A stretch of DNA of 7,732 nucleotides from assembly GCA_946478985.1 (NCBI GenBank), contig CAMLDZ010000138.1, positions 1 to 7,732 on the forward strand. The letters are read 5' to 3'. Below the pieces are notes generated by a model that was not told the DNA's origin, did not search any database, and saw only the letters and a list, made by a program, of their open reading frames with translations. The DNA comes from an uncultured Solimonas sp. Its GTDB lineage: Bacteria; Pseudomonadota; Gammaproteobacteria; Nevskiales; Nevskiaceae. Positions within the stretch are counted from its first letter, which is position 1; every line of letters starts with the position of its first letter. Of this stretch, positions 1 to 6,759 are shown piece by piece. A program made the translations under genes and the position numbers.

Positions 1-536
1 AGCGCGGCGCCGGCGATCACGTCGCGCCAGTAGTGGTTGTGCGATTCCACGCGTGTGTAGCCGACCCAGCTGGCGGCGACGTAGGCCGGTGCGCCCCAGT
101 AGTCGCCGTAGTGCTTGCGGATGAACTCGGCGCCCATGAACGCGGCGGCGGTATGGCCGGACGGAAACGACTGGCCGCCGCCGTTCGGCCGCTTGGCGTT
201 GATGGCGTACTTGAGCGCATAGGTCGTCGCTTCCATGCGCACGAAGGCGACGAGGAAGTCCCGCTGCGCCGAATGACCGAGCCGCGGCCCCGGCCAGTTC
301 AGGCCGGGGGCCGCGGCGTCGTCGAGCAGCAGCGTGTCTGCGCCGTCGGCGTCGCCGCGGCCGCGCAACAGGAAGCTCAGCAACAGGCCGCCGGCCGGAA
401 TGCCCCACTGCAGCAGGTCGCCGCTTTTCTCCCAGCCCGGGTGTTCGCCGGCGTCGCCGGCAGCCGCGTGCGCGGCGGGTGTCGCGAGCAGCAGGGCCAG
501 CATCGGCAGCAGCGGATTCAGACGGCGTGGGCGCAT
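1..536 (-). CDS. Secreted PAP2-family acid phosphatase, C-terminus beyond window
   Basis: I translated this by hand; 178 residues are visible and the 3' end runs off the window. The ATG at 536 opens a clear signal peptide (basic MRPRR, then a Leu/Ala-rich core, ending near AHA at about residue 24), so the enzyme should act in the periplasm. All three PAP2 signature motifs are present: K109-x6-R116-P117, P125-S-G-H128, and T161-R162-x5-H168-x3-D172. In this family the PSGH histidine and the last histidine/aspartate carry out phosphoryl transfer from phosphomonoesters, lipid phosphates or pyrophosphates. The RP-to-PSGH gap is only seven residues, so the loop between them is very short. The first residue of motif 3 is Thr where Ser is usual. 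The substrate cannot be told. No strong Shine-Dalgarno precedes the ATG. The frame stays open upstream to a TAA, with GTG codons, but the signal peptide and the candidate promoter both favour 536. A sigma-54-like promoter lies just upstream. Confidence 0.9.
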   Translation of the reverse strand, partial: MRPRRLNPLLPMLALLLATPAAHAAAGDAGEHPGWEKSGDLLQWGIPAGGLLLSFLLRGRGDADGADTLLLDDAAAPGLNWPGPRLGHSAQRDFLVAFVRMEATTYALKYAINAKRPNGGGQSFPSGHTAAAFMGAEFIRKHYGDYWGAPAYVAASWVGYTRVESHNHYWRDVIAGAA

Positions 537-582
537 CGGCAGGGCGTCGTACAGGCGCCGCGAGGCGCGATGCACATCGCAA

Positions 583-598
583 CGCAGCGCCGGTGCCA
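583..598 (-). promoter_or_regulatory. Candidate sigma-54 (-24/-12) promoter for the PAP2 gene
   Basis: Read on the minus strand, the site is TGGCACCGGCGCTGCG. It has a perfect TGGCAC -24 element and a TGC -12 element, with the invariant GG and GC at the correct spacing (GG, ten bases, GC). Mismatches to the consensus are C for T in the -12 box and C at the seventh base. Transcription would start near 572, giving a leader of about 36 nt before the ATG at 536. GG-N10-GC pairs are common by chance in GC-rich DNA, so this rests on the full TGGCAC, the position, and an NtrC-type activator encoded nearby. Confidence 0.45.
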
Positions 599-612
599 GT
601 TCCCCCACGGCC

Positions 613-637
613 TTCAGCGTTTATTCAAGCCGCTGAA
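613..637. repeat. Inverted repeat TTCAGCG-N11-CGCTGAA upstream of PAP2 gene
   Basis: Perfect 7-bp arms (613-619 and 631-637) flank an 11-bp AT-rich spacer, in an unusually AT-rich patch of this GC-rich window. The centre lies about 50 bp upstream of the start site predicted from the sigma-54-like promoter, a plausible position for an activator or repressor dyad. No T-run follows on either strand, so a terminator is unlikely. I did not find another copy of the half-site in the divergent region 2303-2403. Confidence 0.4.
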
Positions 638-705
638 TGAAAAGAAGATGTGAGGGGTTCTGCGCCGCGCTGCGGGCGCCGTGTCCATGCAGCTCCCGTC
701 AGGGT

Positions 706-734
706 CTGCAGCGCTGTTCTGCAAGAACCTGCAG
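706..734 (-). terminator. Hairpin just after the PstS-like gene, possible terminator without a U-tract
   Basis: On the minus strand CTGCAG-GTTCT, loop TGC, then AGAAC, a four-base bulge and CTGCAG can form an 11-bp interrupted stem. It starts four bases past the TAA stop (740-738) of the gene upstream. No run of T follows, so it could be an mRNA 3'-end-stabilising hairpin or a weak terminator; part of its symmetry comes from CTGCAG being self-complementary. Confidence 0.3.
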
Positions 735-737
735 GCT

Positions 738-1223
738 TTACGGCGGTGCCTGGCCGCAGTCGGCGGGGGGCGCGTCGGCGCGTCGCCAGCGCGCGTCGCT
801 GTCGATCAGGCCGACGATGCGGACGCTGCCGCCGGTGCTGCAGGCGTCGACATAGCCGATCGCACCGGCGGTGTCGCCGACCAGGCGCAGCATCGCCGCG
901 TCGGAAGCGACCACGTACGGCGGGCGCACGCCGTGGAAGTACTGCTCGTTCCAGTAGCCGTCGAGCGCGGCCGGCGGGGCCTTGAACACGGCGCGCGAGA
1001 AGCGCAGCCGCAGCGGATGCTCGGCGGCGAGATTGATCGGCTGGATGCGCCGGCCGTCCGGCCAGAACTGGCGTTTGCGCTCGTAGATCAGTGCCAGCTC
1101 GTCGAGATCGAGCGGCGTATCGGCCTGGCGTACACCGACGATGACCGCCAGCACGCCGTCGGCCCAGGCCGGCGGAATCGCCAGCACCGCGAGCAGCGCA
1201 GCCAGCGGCAGCGCATGGCGCAT
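738..1223 (-). CDS. Short PstS-like periplasmic phosphate-binding-type protein
   Basis: The product is 161 residues. It begins with a Sec signal peptide (residues 1-21, ending PPAWA, cleavage before Asp22). The mature part matches the short PstS-like/PBP-superfamily proteins often annotated as phosphate ABC transporter substrate-binding protein. Recognisable blocks are DELALIYERKRQFWPDGRR (41-59), QPIN (61-64), a GYW near 89-91, YFHG (95-98) and GAIGYV (120-125). At about 140 mature residues it is roughly half the length of a classical two-lobed PstS, so it may be a single-lobe binder. Cys128 and Cys156 could form a periplasmic disulfide. The ATG (1223) overlaps the porin stop by one base (TGATG), so the two genes are translationally coupled. 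No PstC, PstA or PstB homologue is in the window. Ligand specificity for phosphate is assumed from family naming only; another oxyanion or a purely sensory role is possible. Confidence 0.8.
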   Translation of the reverse strand: MRHALPLAALLAVLAIPPAWADGVLAVIVGVRQADTPLDLDELALIYERKRQFWPDGRRIQPINLAAEHPLRLRFSRAVFKAPPAALDGYWNEQYFHGVRPPYVVASDAAMLRLVGDTAGAIGYVDACSTGGSVRIVGLIDSDARWRRADAPPADCGQAPP

Positions 1224-2302
1224 CAGAACATCACCGCCAGCGAGCCGAGCCAGCCTTCCGGCTCGCGCGTGCCGTTGTCGGTGGCGTGGCGGTATTCCAG
1301 CTTGCCGACCCAGCCCGGCCGGAAGCGCCAGGCCAGCCCGCCGATGTAGAGGTTCAGGCCAGCGCCCGGGCCGGCGGTGTCGAAGGTCTCGTAGCGCAGC
1401 ACGCCGTACAGCGGCGCGTGCAGCGGCAGCACCGCCTGCAGATAGCCACCGTGCTCGTCGGCGTCCTCGGCATCGCGCCGCCGCGTGCGGAACGCCCACT
1501 CGCCACTGACCTCGAAGCCGCGGTGCTGCCACAGCAGGTCGATGCCGTACAGCGTCTTCTTGTTCGGCGAGTCTTCGTGCTCGCGGCGGAAGTCGACCAG
1601 CGAGAAGCCGAGCTGGAAATCGAAGCCGAACTCGTAGTTGAGGCGCAGGCCATAGGCTTCCTGGAACGGATCGCTGTCGTCGGCCGGCGCCAGCTCCTCG
1701 CCGGGCGAGGCGTAGACCGCCCATTCCAGCGGTTTGCCGCCGAGGGCGAGCACGCCGCGCAGCATCGCGCCGGTGGCATTGGTCGGGAAGGTGTCGACGG
1801 TGATCAGCGGACGCGAGCTGGTCCAGGTCAACGGCGCGGCGTGGATGACGTTCCAGCGGCCGACCGGCGTCAGAAACTTGCCGATACGCAGCTGCACGGC
1901 GTCGGACCAGGCGTAGTCGAGATGCAGGCGCTCCAGCACCACTTCGATGTCGTTGTCGTCCTCGTCGGAGCTGTTGATGCGTGCCAGATTCTCAGCCTCC
2001 AGCTCGCCGAACAGGCTCAGCCGGCTGCCGCTGTCCCACCACAGCATCAGACTCAGCCGGCGCAGTGCAGCGGCGGCGTCCGTCCCCCGATAGTCGCTTG
2101 CCTCGGCCAGGCCGTAGCCGCCGACCGTGACGCCGCTATCGCCGAGCGTGTGGCCGAGGCCGCCGGCGGTGGACAGCGGCAGCGGCGGCAGGATGAGCGG
2201 CGCCTCCACGACTTCGCTGTCCGCGAGTTCCGAGGCGATCGCCCGCAGCGGCGCGGCGACGAGCAGCAGTAGCAGCCAGAACAAGCAGGGCGCGAGCTTC
2301 AT
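1223..2302 (-). CDS. Outer-membrane porin-like beta-barrel protein
   Basis: I place the start at the ATG at 2302 (359 residues), because it opens directly onto a signal peptide (MKLAPC, a Leu-rich core, cleavage after AIA at about residue 23). The ATG at 2371 would add 23 residues unlike a leader. The mature protein is made of alternating amphipathic strands with aromatic girdles and acidic loops (a Glu/Asp-rich stretch near 112-119 and another near 277-284). The segment RIGKFLTPVGRWN (139-151), followed by an Asp-Thr-Phe-Pro motif, is typical of porins related to the OprO/OprP phosphate-selective group. The chain ends in Phe, the usual BAM recognition residue. It is the first gene of an operon with the PstS-like protein, so passage of phosphate or a similar anion is a reasonable but unproven role. 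No convincing Shine-Dalgarno precedes the ATG, and no strong promoter is visible on this strand. Confidence 0.82.
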   Translation of the reverse strand: MKLAPCLFWLLLLLVAAPLRAIASELADSEVVEAPLILPPLPLSTAGGLGHTLGDSGVTVGGYGLAEASDYRGTDAAAALRRLSLMLWWDSGSRLSLFGELEAENLARINSSDEDDNDIEVVLERLHLDYAWSDAVQLRIGKFLTPVGRWNVIHAAPLTWTSSRPLITVDTFPTNATGAMLRGVLALGGKPLEWAVYASPGEELAPADDSDPFQEAYGLRLNYEFGFDFQLGFSLVDFRREHEDSPNKKTLYGIDLLWQHRGFEVSGEWAFRTRRRDAEDADEHGGYLQAVLPLHAPLYGVLRYETFDTAGPGAGLNLYIGGLAWRFRPGWVGKLEYRHATDNGTREPEGWLGSLAVMF

Positions 2303-2321
2303 GCGGTTTGATCGACGGTGC

Positions 2322-2349
2322 TTGCCGGCCGGACGCGGTAGCGAATAAT
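2322..2349 (+). promoter_or_regulatory. Candidate sigma-70 promoter for the histidine kinase operon
   Basis: TTGCCG at 2322-2327 (four of six to TTGACA) and AATAAT at 2344-2349 (five of six to TATAAT) are separated by 16 bp. The -10 box lies in the only AT-rich patch of the divergent region. The start site would be near 2356, leaving a leader of about 48 nt before the GTG at 2404. On the opposite strand the same patch gives only a weak CATTAT with no good -35. Confidence 0.4.
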
Positions 2350-2392
2350 GACGCGGATTCTCGCACTCCATGCCATCCCAGACGAAGCCCCG

Positions 2393-2411
2393 GTGACGAT
2401 CCAGTGACGAT
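2393..2411 (+). repeat. Direct repeat GTGACGAT, 11-bp period, overlapping the kinase start
   Basis: GTGACGAT occurs at 2393-2400 and again at 2404-2411, one helical turn apart. The second copy contains the GTG start of the kinase gene. The first copy, with the preceding G, supplies a GGTGA Shine-Dalgarno at 2392-2396, seven bases from the start. This could be an operator half-site pair or chance. Confidence 0.35.
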
Positions 2412-4152
2412 TCGCAGCACTTTGCTGGTGGCGTTCCTCGGTGTCGGCCTGGTGCCGGCGATCCTGCTGGTGGCGCTGTCGTTCACGCGCACCCAGGCGG
2501 CGATGCGCGGCGAGATCGAGCAGAGCCTGCTGACACAGGCGGCCGTGACCGCTGCCGACATCGACAAGCAGATGTTCGAGCGCTTGCAGAACGCCGTCAC
2601 CTGGGCACATCTGGAAGTGATGCAGGATCTGCATGTTGGCGATGTCGACAAGCGCTTGTCCAACTTCCTGGGCGAGATGAAGCTGCGCTACGGCGGTGTC
2701 TACGCGGCGCTGCACGCGCTCGATCGCGAGCGCCGCATCGTCGCCAGCAGCGAGGCGAGTGCGCTCGGCCGCCATGCGGGGGCGACGCCCGAGGGGCAGG
2801 CCTTGCCGCTGGCCGCCGATGTCGTCACCTTGTCGCTGGCGCCCACCGCCGCCGCGGCACTGGTGCTGGAGGTGCCGCTGATCTCGCAGTTCACCGGCGA
2901 GCGGCTGGGCACCCTGCAGCTGCAGGTGGAGCGCGCACAGCTGCAGCACACCCTCGACGCCGCGGCGCGGCATGGCCGCGTGCTGGCGCTGGTCGATGCC
3001 GCCGGCCGGCTGGTCGCAGCGAGTCCGAAGACGCCATCGCTGGCCGCCGGCGTACTGCCTGCCGCCTGGCGCGCACTGCCGCCTGGTGTCGCCGAGCGCG
3101 AGGGTGCGCCGCTGGCGACCGGCCGGGTCATCGCCGGCGTCGCGCGCGACGGTTCGCGCGGACGCTCGGGCCTGGGCTGGACGACGCTGGTGCTGCAGAC
3201 CAGCGATGCCGCGCTGGCCCCGGTGCGGCGCATGGCCCTGAGCTTTGCCGGCCTGCTGCTGGCGGCGGCGCTGGTCATCGCCGGTGTTGCTTACGCGGTG
3301 TCGGGCGGCATTGCCCGGCCTATCGTCGAACTCAGCGACTACGCGCGCAGCTTCGCGCGCAAGCAGCGGCTGCCGCCGCCGGCGCCGGGCGGCGGCGAAG
3401 TCGGCGAACTCAACCGCAGCTTCGTGCAGATGGTCGACGAACTGGCGGCCTCGCAGCAGACGCTGGTGCGCGCCTCGCAGCTGGCGGCGATCGGCGAATT
3501 CGCGGCAATGATGGCGCATGAAATCCGCACGCCGCTGGGCATTCTCAGCTCGTCGGCGCAGATGCTCGAACAGGAAAGTGGGCTCAGCGCCGAAGGCCGC
3601 GAGCTGAGCGGACTGGTGGTCGGCGAGACGCGGCGGCTCAACCGGCTGGTCGCGTCGCTGCTGGACCGCTCGCGTGCGCCCGAGCCGCAGCGCGAGCCTT
3701 GCGACGTGCAGACGCTGATCGAGCGCTGCCTGACGCTGCTGGGCCCGCAGGCCGGTCGCCAGGGCGTGCAGCTGCGACGGGTGTTCACCGCGCGCGACAC
3801 CGTCGCCGAAGTCGACGCCGAACAGATCGTCCAGGTGCTGCTGAACCTGCTCAACAACGCCTTGCAGGCGCTGCAGACACGGCCGGCGGGCGAAGGACTC
3901 ATTACGGTGACAACACGACAGGAGACGACGTCGTTGCTGGTCGAGGTCGCCGATAATGGCCCCGGCATCGCTGCCGCCGATCGGCAGCGCATCTTCGAAC
4001 CGTTCGTCTATCGTCGTGAGGGAGGTCTGGGCTTGGGACTTGCCGTCGTGAAGCAGATCGTCGCTGCGCATGGCGGCGACATCAGCGTCGATGCGGCCGC
4101 CGAGGGCGGCGCCTGCTTCCGTATCCGCCTGCCGCAGGAGCCGATGTCGTGA
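2404..4152 (+). CDS. Membrane sensor histidine kinase with Cache-like periplasmic domain (NtrB/ZraS type)
   Basis: The product is 582 residues from the GTG at 2404, chosen because it follows a GGTGA Shine-Dalgarno and opens directly onto the first membrane helix (about 5-26). An upstream in-frame ATG at 2308 would add 32 polar residues. A periplasmic region of about 250 residues follows; its YGGVYAALHALDRERRIVAS stretch resembles a Cache sensor core. A second helix lies at about 277-299, then a HAMP linker, the HisKA H-box (His372 in MAHEIRTPLG, the autophosphorylation site), the N-box (NLLNNALQAL, Asn481/484/485), the G1 box (DNGPGI, 517-522) and the G2 box (GGLGLGLAVV, from 540). The kinase core looks intact. 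The gene overlaps the next by four bases (GTGA), so it should phosphorylate the NtrC-type regulator encoded there. The signal is not evident from sequence; divergent porin and PstS-like genes suggest an envelope or anion signal. Confidence 0.93.
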   Translation: MTIRSTLLVAFLGVGLVPAILLVALSFTRTQAAMRGEIEQSLLTQAAVTAADIDKQMFERLQNAVTWAHLEVMQDLHVGDVDKRLSNFLGEMKLRYGGVYAALHALDRERRIVASSEASALGRHAGATPEGQALPLAADVVTLSLAPTAAAALVLEVPLISQFTGERLGTLQLQVERAQLQHTLDAAARHGRVLALVDAAGRLVAASPKTPSLAAGVLPAAWRALPPGVAEREGAPLATGRVIAGVARDGSRGRSGLGWTTLVLQTSDAALAPVRRMALSFAGLLLAAALVIAGVAYAVSGGIARPIVELSDYARSFARKQRLPPPAPGGGEVGELNRSFVQMVDELAASQQTLVRASQLAAIGEFAAMMAHEIRTPLGILSSSAQMLEQESGLSAEGRELSGLVVGETRRLNRLVASLLDRSRAPEPQREPCDVQTLIERCLTLLGPQAGRQGVQLRRVFTARDTVAEVDAEQIVQVLLNLLNNALQALQTRPAGEGLITVTTRQETTSLLVEVADNGPGIAAADRQRIFEPFVYRREGGLGLGLAVVKQIVAAHGGDISVDAAAEGGACFRIRLPQEPMS

Positions 4153-5522
4153 ATGCCTTCGATGTGCTGGTGGTCGATGACGAAGCCGGCATGCGCCGTG
4201 TGCTGGAGATCATGCTGGCGCGGATGAACTATCGGACCGCCAGCGCTGCCAATGGCGCCGAGGCCTACGCGCTGCTGCAACAGCGCAGCTTCGATCTGGT
4301 GATCAGCGATCTGCGCATGCCGGACATCGACGGTATCGAGCTGCTGCGCAAGCTGCGCGAGGCCGGCCAGACTGTGCCGGTGATCATGATGACGGCACAC
4401 GGCAGCATCGAATCGGCGATCGAGGCCATGCGCCTGGGCGCCTGCGATTACCTGCTGCGGCCATTCGAAGTGCAGACGCTGGAGCTGGCGATCCGCCGGG
4501 TGCTCAGCCAGAACGAGCTATTGCAGCGCAATGCCTTCCTGCGCGAGCAGGTCGATGCCGGCGACAGTGGCTACATCGGCGTCAGCGCGGCAAGCCAGGC
4601 AGTGCGGCAACAGATTGCGCAGGTCGCGCCGACCGCGGCGACGGTATTGCTCAGCGGCGAGACCGGTACCGGCAAGGAGGTGGTGGCGCGTGCGATTCAT
4701 CGCGCCTCGCCGCGTCGCGACGGGCTGTTCGTGCCGATCAACTGTGCGGCGATTCCGGCGGAGATGCTGGAGAGCGAGCTGTTCGGTCATGACAAGGGCG
4801 CGTTCACCGGCGCGCTGAAGGACCGCGTCGGCAAGTTCGAGCTGTCCGACGCAGGCACGCTGTTCCTCGACGAGATCACCGAAATGCCGGCGGCCTTGCA
4901 GGCCAAGCTGCTGCGCGTGATCCAGGAGAGCAGCATCGAGCGGCTCGGCTCCAACCGCAGCATCCGGCTCGACCTGCGCATCGTTGCAGCCACCAATCGC
5001 GATCCGCTTGCGGCGATTCGCGACGGCCGCCTGCGCGAAGATCTCTACTACCGGCTCAACGTCATGCGTATCGATCTGCCGCCGCTGCGCGAGCGGCGCG
5101 AGGATATCGAAGTGCTGGTGCGCCATTTCATCGCGGTGCTTGCCGGCCCGGCGCGCGCGGTGCGGCTGACGCCGGCCGCAGTCGCCCAGCTGTGCGCCTA
5201 TCACTGGCCCGGCAATGTGCGCGAGCTGCGCAACCTGGTCGAGCGCGCGCTGGTCATCGCGCCGACGCCGCTGCTTGGAGTGGAACATTTCGCGCTCGGC
5301 GTCGCGAGCGCGGCGGTGACGGACGACGCGGCGATACCCGCCGAGGCGCCGCTCGATCTGGACGGCGCCGTCGAAGCCGTCGAGCGGCGCTACCTGCGCG
5401 AGGCGCTGCGGCGCGCTGGCAACAACAAGACACGGGCCGCGGCGCTGCTCGGCATCAGCGAGCGCACGATCTGGAACAAGCTGAAGAAATACGGGCTTGG
5501 AGTGAGCGACCTTGATCATTGA
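4149..5522 (+). CDS. NtrC-family sigma-54-dependent response regulator
   Basis: The product is 457 residues. The GTG start overlaps the kinase stop by four bases and follows CAGGAG with about eight bases of spacing. The receiver domain (about 5-117) has the acidic pair D10/D11, phospho-acceptor Asp54 and Thr82, but the otherwise conserved lysine before PF is Arg104 (LLRPF). The AAA+ domain (about 142-380) has Walker A GETGTGKE (Lys176), the sigma-54-contacting GAFTGA loop (217-222), Walker B TLFLDE (237-242) and the sensor-II PGNVRELRN (354-362). The C-terminus (about 412-455) is a Fis-type helix-turn-helix (NNKTRAAALLGISERTIWNK). It should therefore bind an upstream activating site and use ATP hydrolysis to open sigma-54 promoters. 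Its partner is the kinase encoded immediately upstream. Candidate targets in view are the PAP2 gene, which has a -24/-12-like promoter, and possibly the porin operon, although no canonical -24/-12 site is visible there. Confidence 0.95.
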   Translation: MNAFDVLVVDDEAGMRRVLEIMLARMNYRTASAANGAEAYALLQQRSFDLVISDLRMPDIDGIELLRKLREAGQTVPVIMMTAHGSIESAIEAMRLGACDYLLRPFEVQTLELAIRRVLSQNELLQRNAFLREQVDAGDSGYIGVSAASQAVRQQIAQVAPTAATVLLSGETGTGKEVVARAIHRASPRRDGLFVPINCAAIPAEMLESELFGHDKGAFTGALKDRVGKFELSDAGTLFLDEITEMPAALQAKLLRVIQESSIERLGSNRSIRLDLRIVAATNRDPLAAIRDGRLREDLYYRLNVMRIDLPPLRERREDIEVLVRHFIAVLAGPARAVRLTPAAVAQLCAYHWPGNVRELRNLVERALVIAPTPLLGVEHFALGVASAAVTDDAAIPAEAPLDLDGAVEAVERRYLREALRRAGNNKTRAAALLGISERTIWNKLKKYGLGVSDLDH

Positions 5523-6747
5523 CCTGCTGATCGCGTTCGCCGTCGGCCTGATCGTCGGGCTCGAACGCGGCTGGCATGCGCGCGATGCCGCCGACGGCGC
5601 GCGGCTCGCCGGCCTGCGTACCTTCACGCTGATCGGCCTGTTCGGCGGCGTCTGCGCGCTGCTGGCGGCACAGTTCTCGGCCTGGCTGCTGGCCGCTGCG
5701 CTGCTCGGGCTCGGGGTGGTGCTCGCGGTCGGGCACTACCAGGAGAGCGAGGACGACGGCGAGAAAGGCGTGACGACAGTGATCGCGGCGCTGCTGACTT
5801 TCGTGCTGGCGGCGCTGGCGGTCAGCGGCTTCCGGCTCGAAGCGGTGGCCGCCACCGCGCTGACCGCGGCGCTGCTGAGCCTGAAGAGCGAGATCCATGG
5901 CTGGTTGAAGCGCGTCGAACCCCTGGAGCTGCATACGGCCCTGCAACTGCTGGTGGTCGCTGCCGCAGTGCTGCCGTTCCTGCCGGAGCAGCCGGTCGGG
6001 CCCTGGGGCGCGATTGTGCCGCGGCAGATCGGCTGGCTGGTGCTGCTGATTTCGGGGCTGAGCTTTGCCGGCTACCTGGCGGTCAAGCTGATCGGCGCGC
6101 GCTACGGCTTGCTGGCGATGGGCGCCTTCGGCGGCATGGCCTCGTCCACGGCGACGGTACTGCACCTGTCGGCGCGCATCCGTCACGCGCCAGCCGGCCG
6201 CGGTCTGCTGGCGGCGGCGATGCTGGCGGCGTGCGCGGTGATGGCGCCGCGGGTGTTTGTGCTGACCGGGCTGATCGCGCCGTCGCTGATGCCCTTGCTG
6301 GCGCTGCCGGTGGCGGCGATGAGCGCACCCTTGCTGCTGGCGATCGTCTGGCATTTGCGCCGTGCGCAGCCCACGCCGGACGACGCGCAGGTCGCCTTGT
6401 CCAATCCGATGTCCCTGCTGCGCTCGGCACAATTCGCGGCGCTGATGGCCGGCGTGATGCTGCTGGTGGCGGCGGCGCGGCACTGGCTCGGCGACGCCGG
6501 CATCCTGATTGCAGCGGCGCTCGGCGGCGTGCTCGATGCCGATGCGATTTCCCTGAGTCTGGCCGAGATGAGCGGCGTCGAGCTTGCGCCTCGTCTGCTG
6601 GCGCGCGGCGTGCTGATCGCGCTGGTGGTCAACAACACCGTCAAGGCAGCGACGAGCCTTGCGATCGGCGGGCGTGCCGCCCTCGGCGTCGCCGCCGCAC
6701 TCGGGCTCAGCGGACTGGCCGGCGCGGCGTTCGCCGTGCTGCTGTGA
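5512..6747 (+). CDS. MgtC/SapB-DUF4010 family inner-membrane protein
   Basis: The product is 411 residues from a TTG start at 5512, eleven bases inside the 3' end of the response-regulator gene. A GGAG at 5499-5502, nine bases upstream, supports this start. The N-terminal third shows the MgtC/SapB signature: a first helix running into GLIVGLERGW (12-21), then AGLRTFTLIGLFGG. The rest is a multi-helix DUF4010-type region with polar signatures such as GAFGGMASSTATV and GVLDADAISLS. The chain is almost entirely Ala/Leu/Val/Gly-rich helices, so it is a polytopic inner-membrane protein. The biochemical function of this long family is not established. Classical MgtC of Salmonella is a virulence and low-magnesium factor reported to influence the PhoR kinase, but carrying that role over to this larger relative is speculation. 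Tight overlap with the two-component genes indicates one transcript. Confidence 0.88.
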   Translation: MIIDLLIAFAVGLIVGLERGWHARDAADGARLAGLRTFTLIGLFGGVCALLAAQFSAWLLAAALLGLGVVLAVGHYQESEDDGEKGVTTVIAALLTFVLAALAVSGFRLEAVAATALTAALLSLKSEIHGWLKRVEPLELHTALQLLVVAAAVLPFLPEQPVGPWGAIVPRQIGWLVLLISGLSFAGYLAVKLIGARYGLLAMGAFGGMASSTATVLHLSARIRHAPAGRGLLAAAMLAACAVMAPRVFVLTGLIAPSLMPLLALPVAAMSAPLLLAIVWHLRRAQPTPDDAQVALSNPMSLLRSAQFAALMAGVMLLVAAARHWLGDAGILIAAALGGVLDADAISLSLAEMSGVELAPRLLARGVLIALVVNNTVKAATSLAIGGRAALGVAAALGLSGLAGAAFAVLL

Positions 6748-6759
6748 GCGGGGGCGGGC

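Noticed and set aside
33..653. Long plus-strand frame opposite the PAP2 gene
   Set aside because: It is Arg/Ala/Gln-rich with no recognisable motif, while the minus strand encodes all three PAP2 motifs and a signal peptide. It is an antisense shadow typical of GC-rich DNA.
1286..2272. 328-codon plus-strand frame opposite the porin gene
   Set aside because: Gln/Ala/Val-rich shadow without a signal, start context or motif; the minus strand shows a signal peptide and a barrel ending in Phe.
2303..2403. A sigma-54 promoter for the porin/PstS-like operon or the kinase operon in the divergent region
   Set aside because: I checked each GG dinucleotide on both strands for a GC ten bases downstream and found none. 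TGGCATG on the minus strand has its GC two bases too close, so no canonical site is supported here.
2299..4071. 590-codon minus-strand frame opposite the histidine kinase gene
   Set aside because: Its composition is Arg/Gln/His-rich and repetitive, with no domain signature; the plus strand carries complete kinase motifs over the same bases.
3238..6072. A 15-bp identical string (CTGAGCTTTGCCGGC) at 3238-3252 and 6058-6072
   Set aside because: Both copies encode Leu-Ser-Phe-Ala-Gly in membrane helices with the same preferred codons; there are no flanking repeats, so this is codon-bias coincidence rather than a mobile element.
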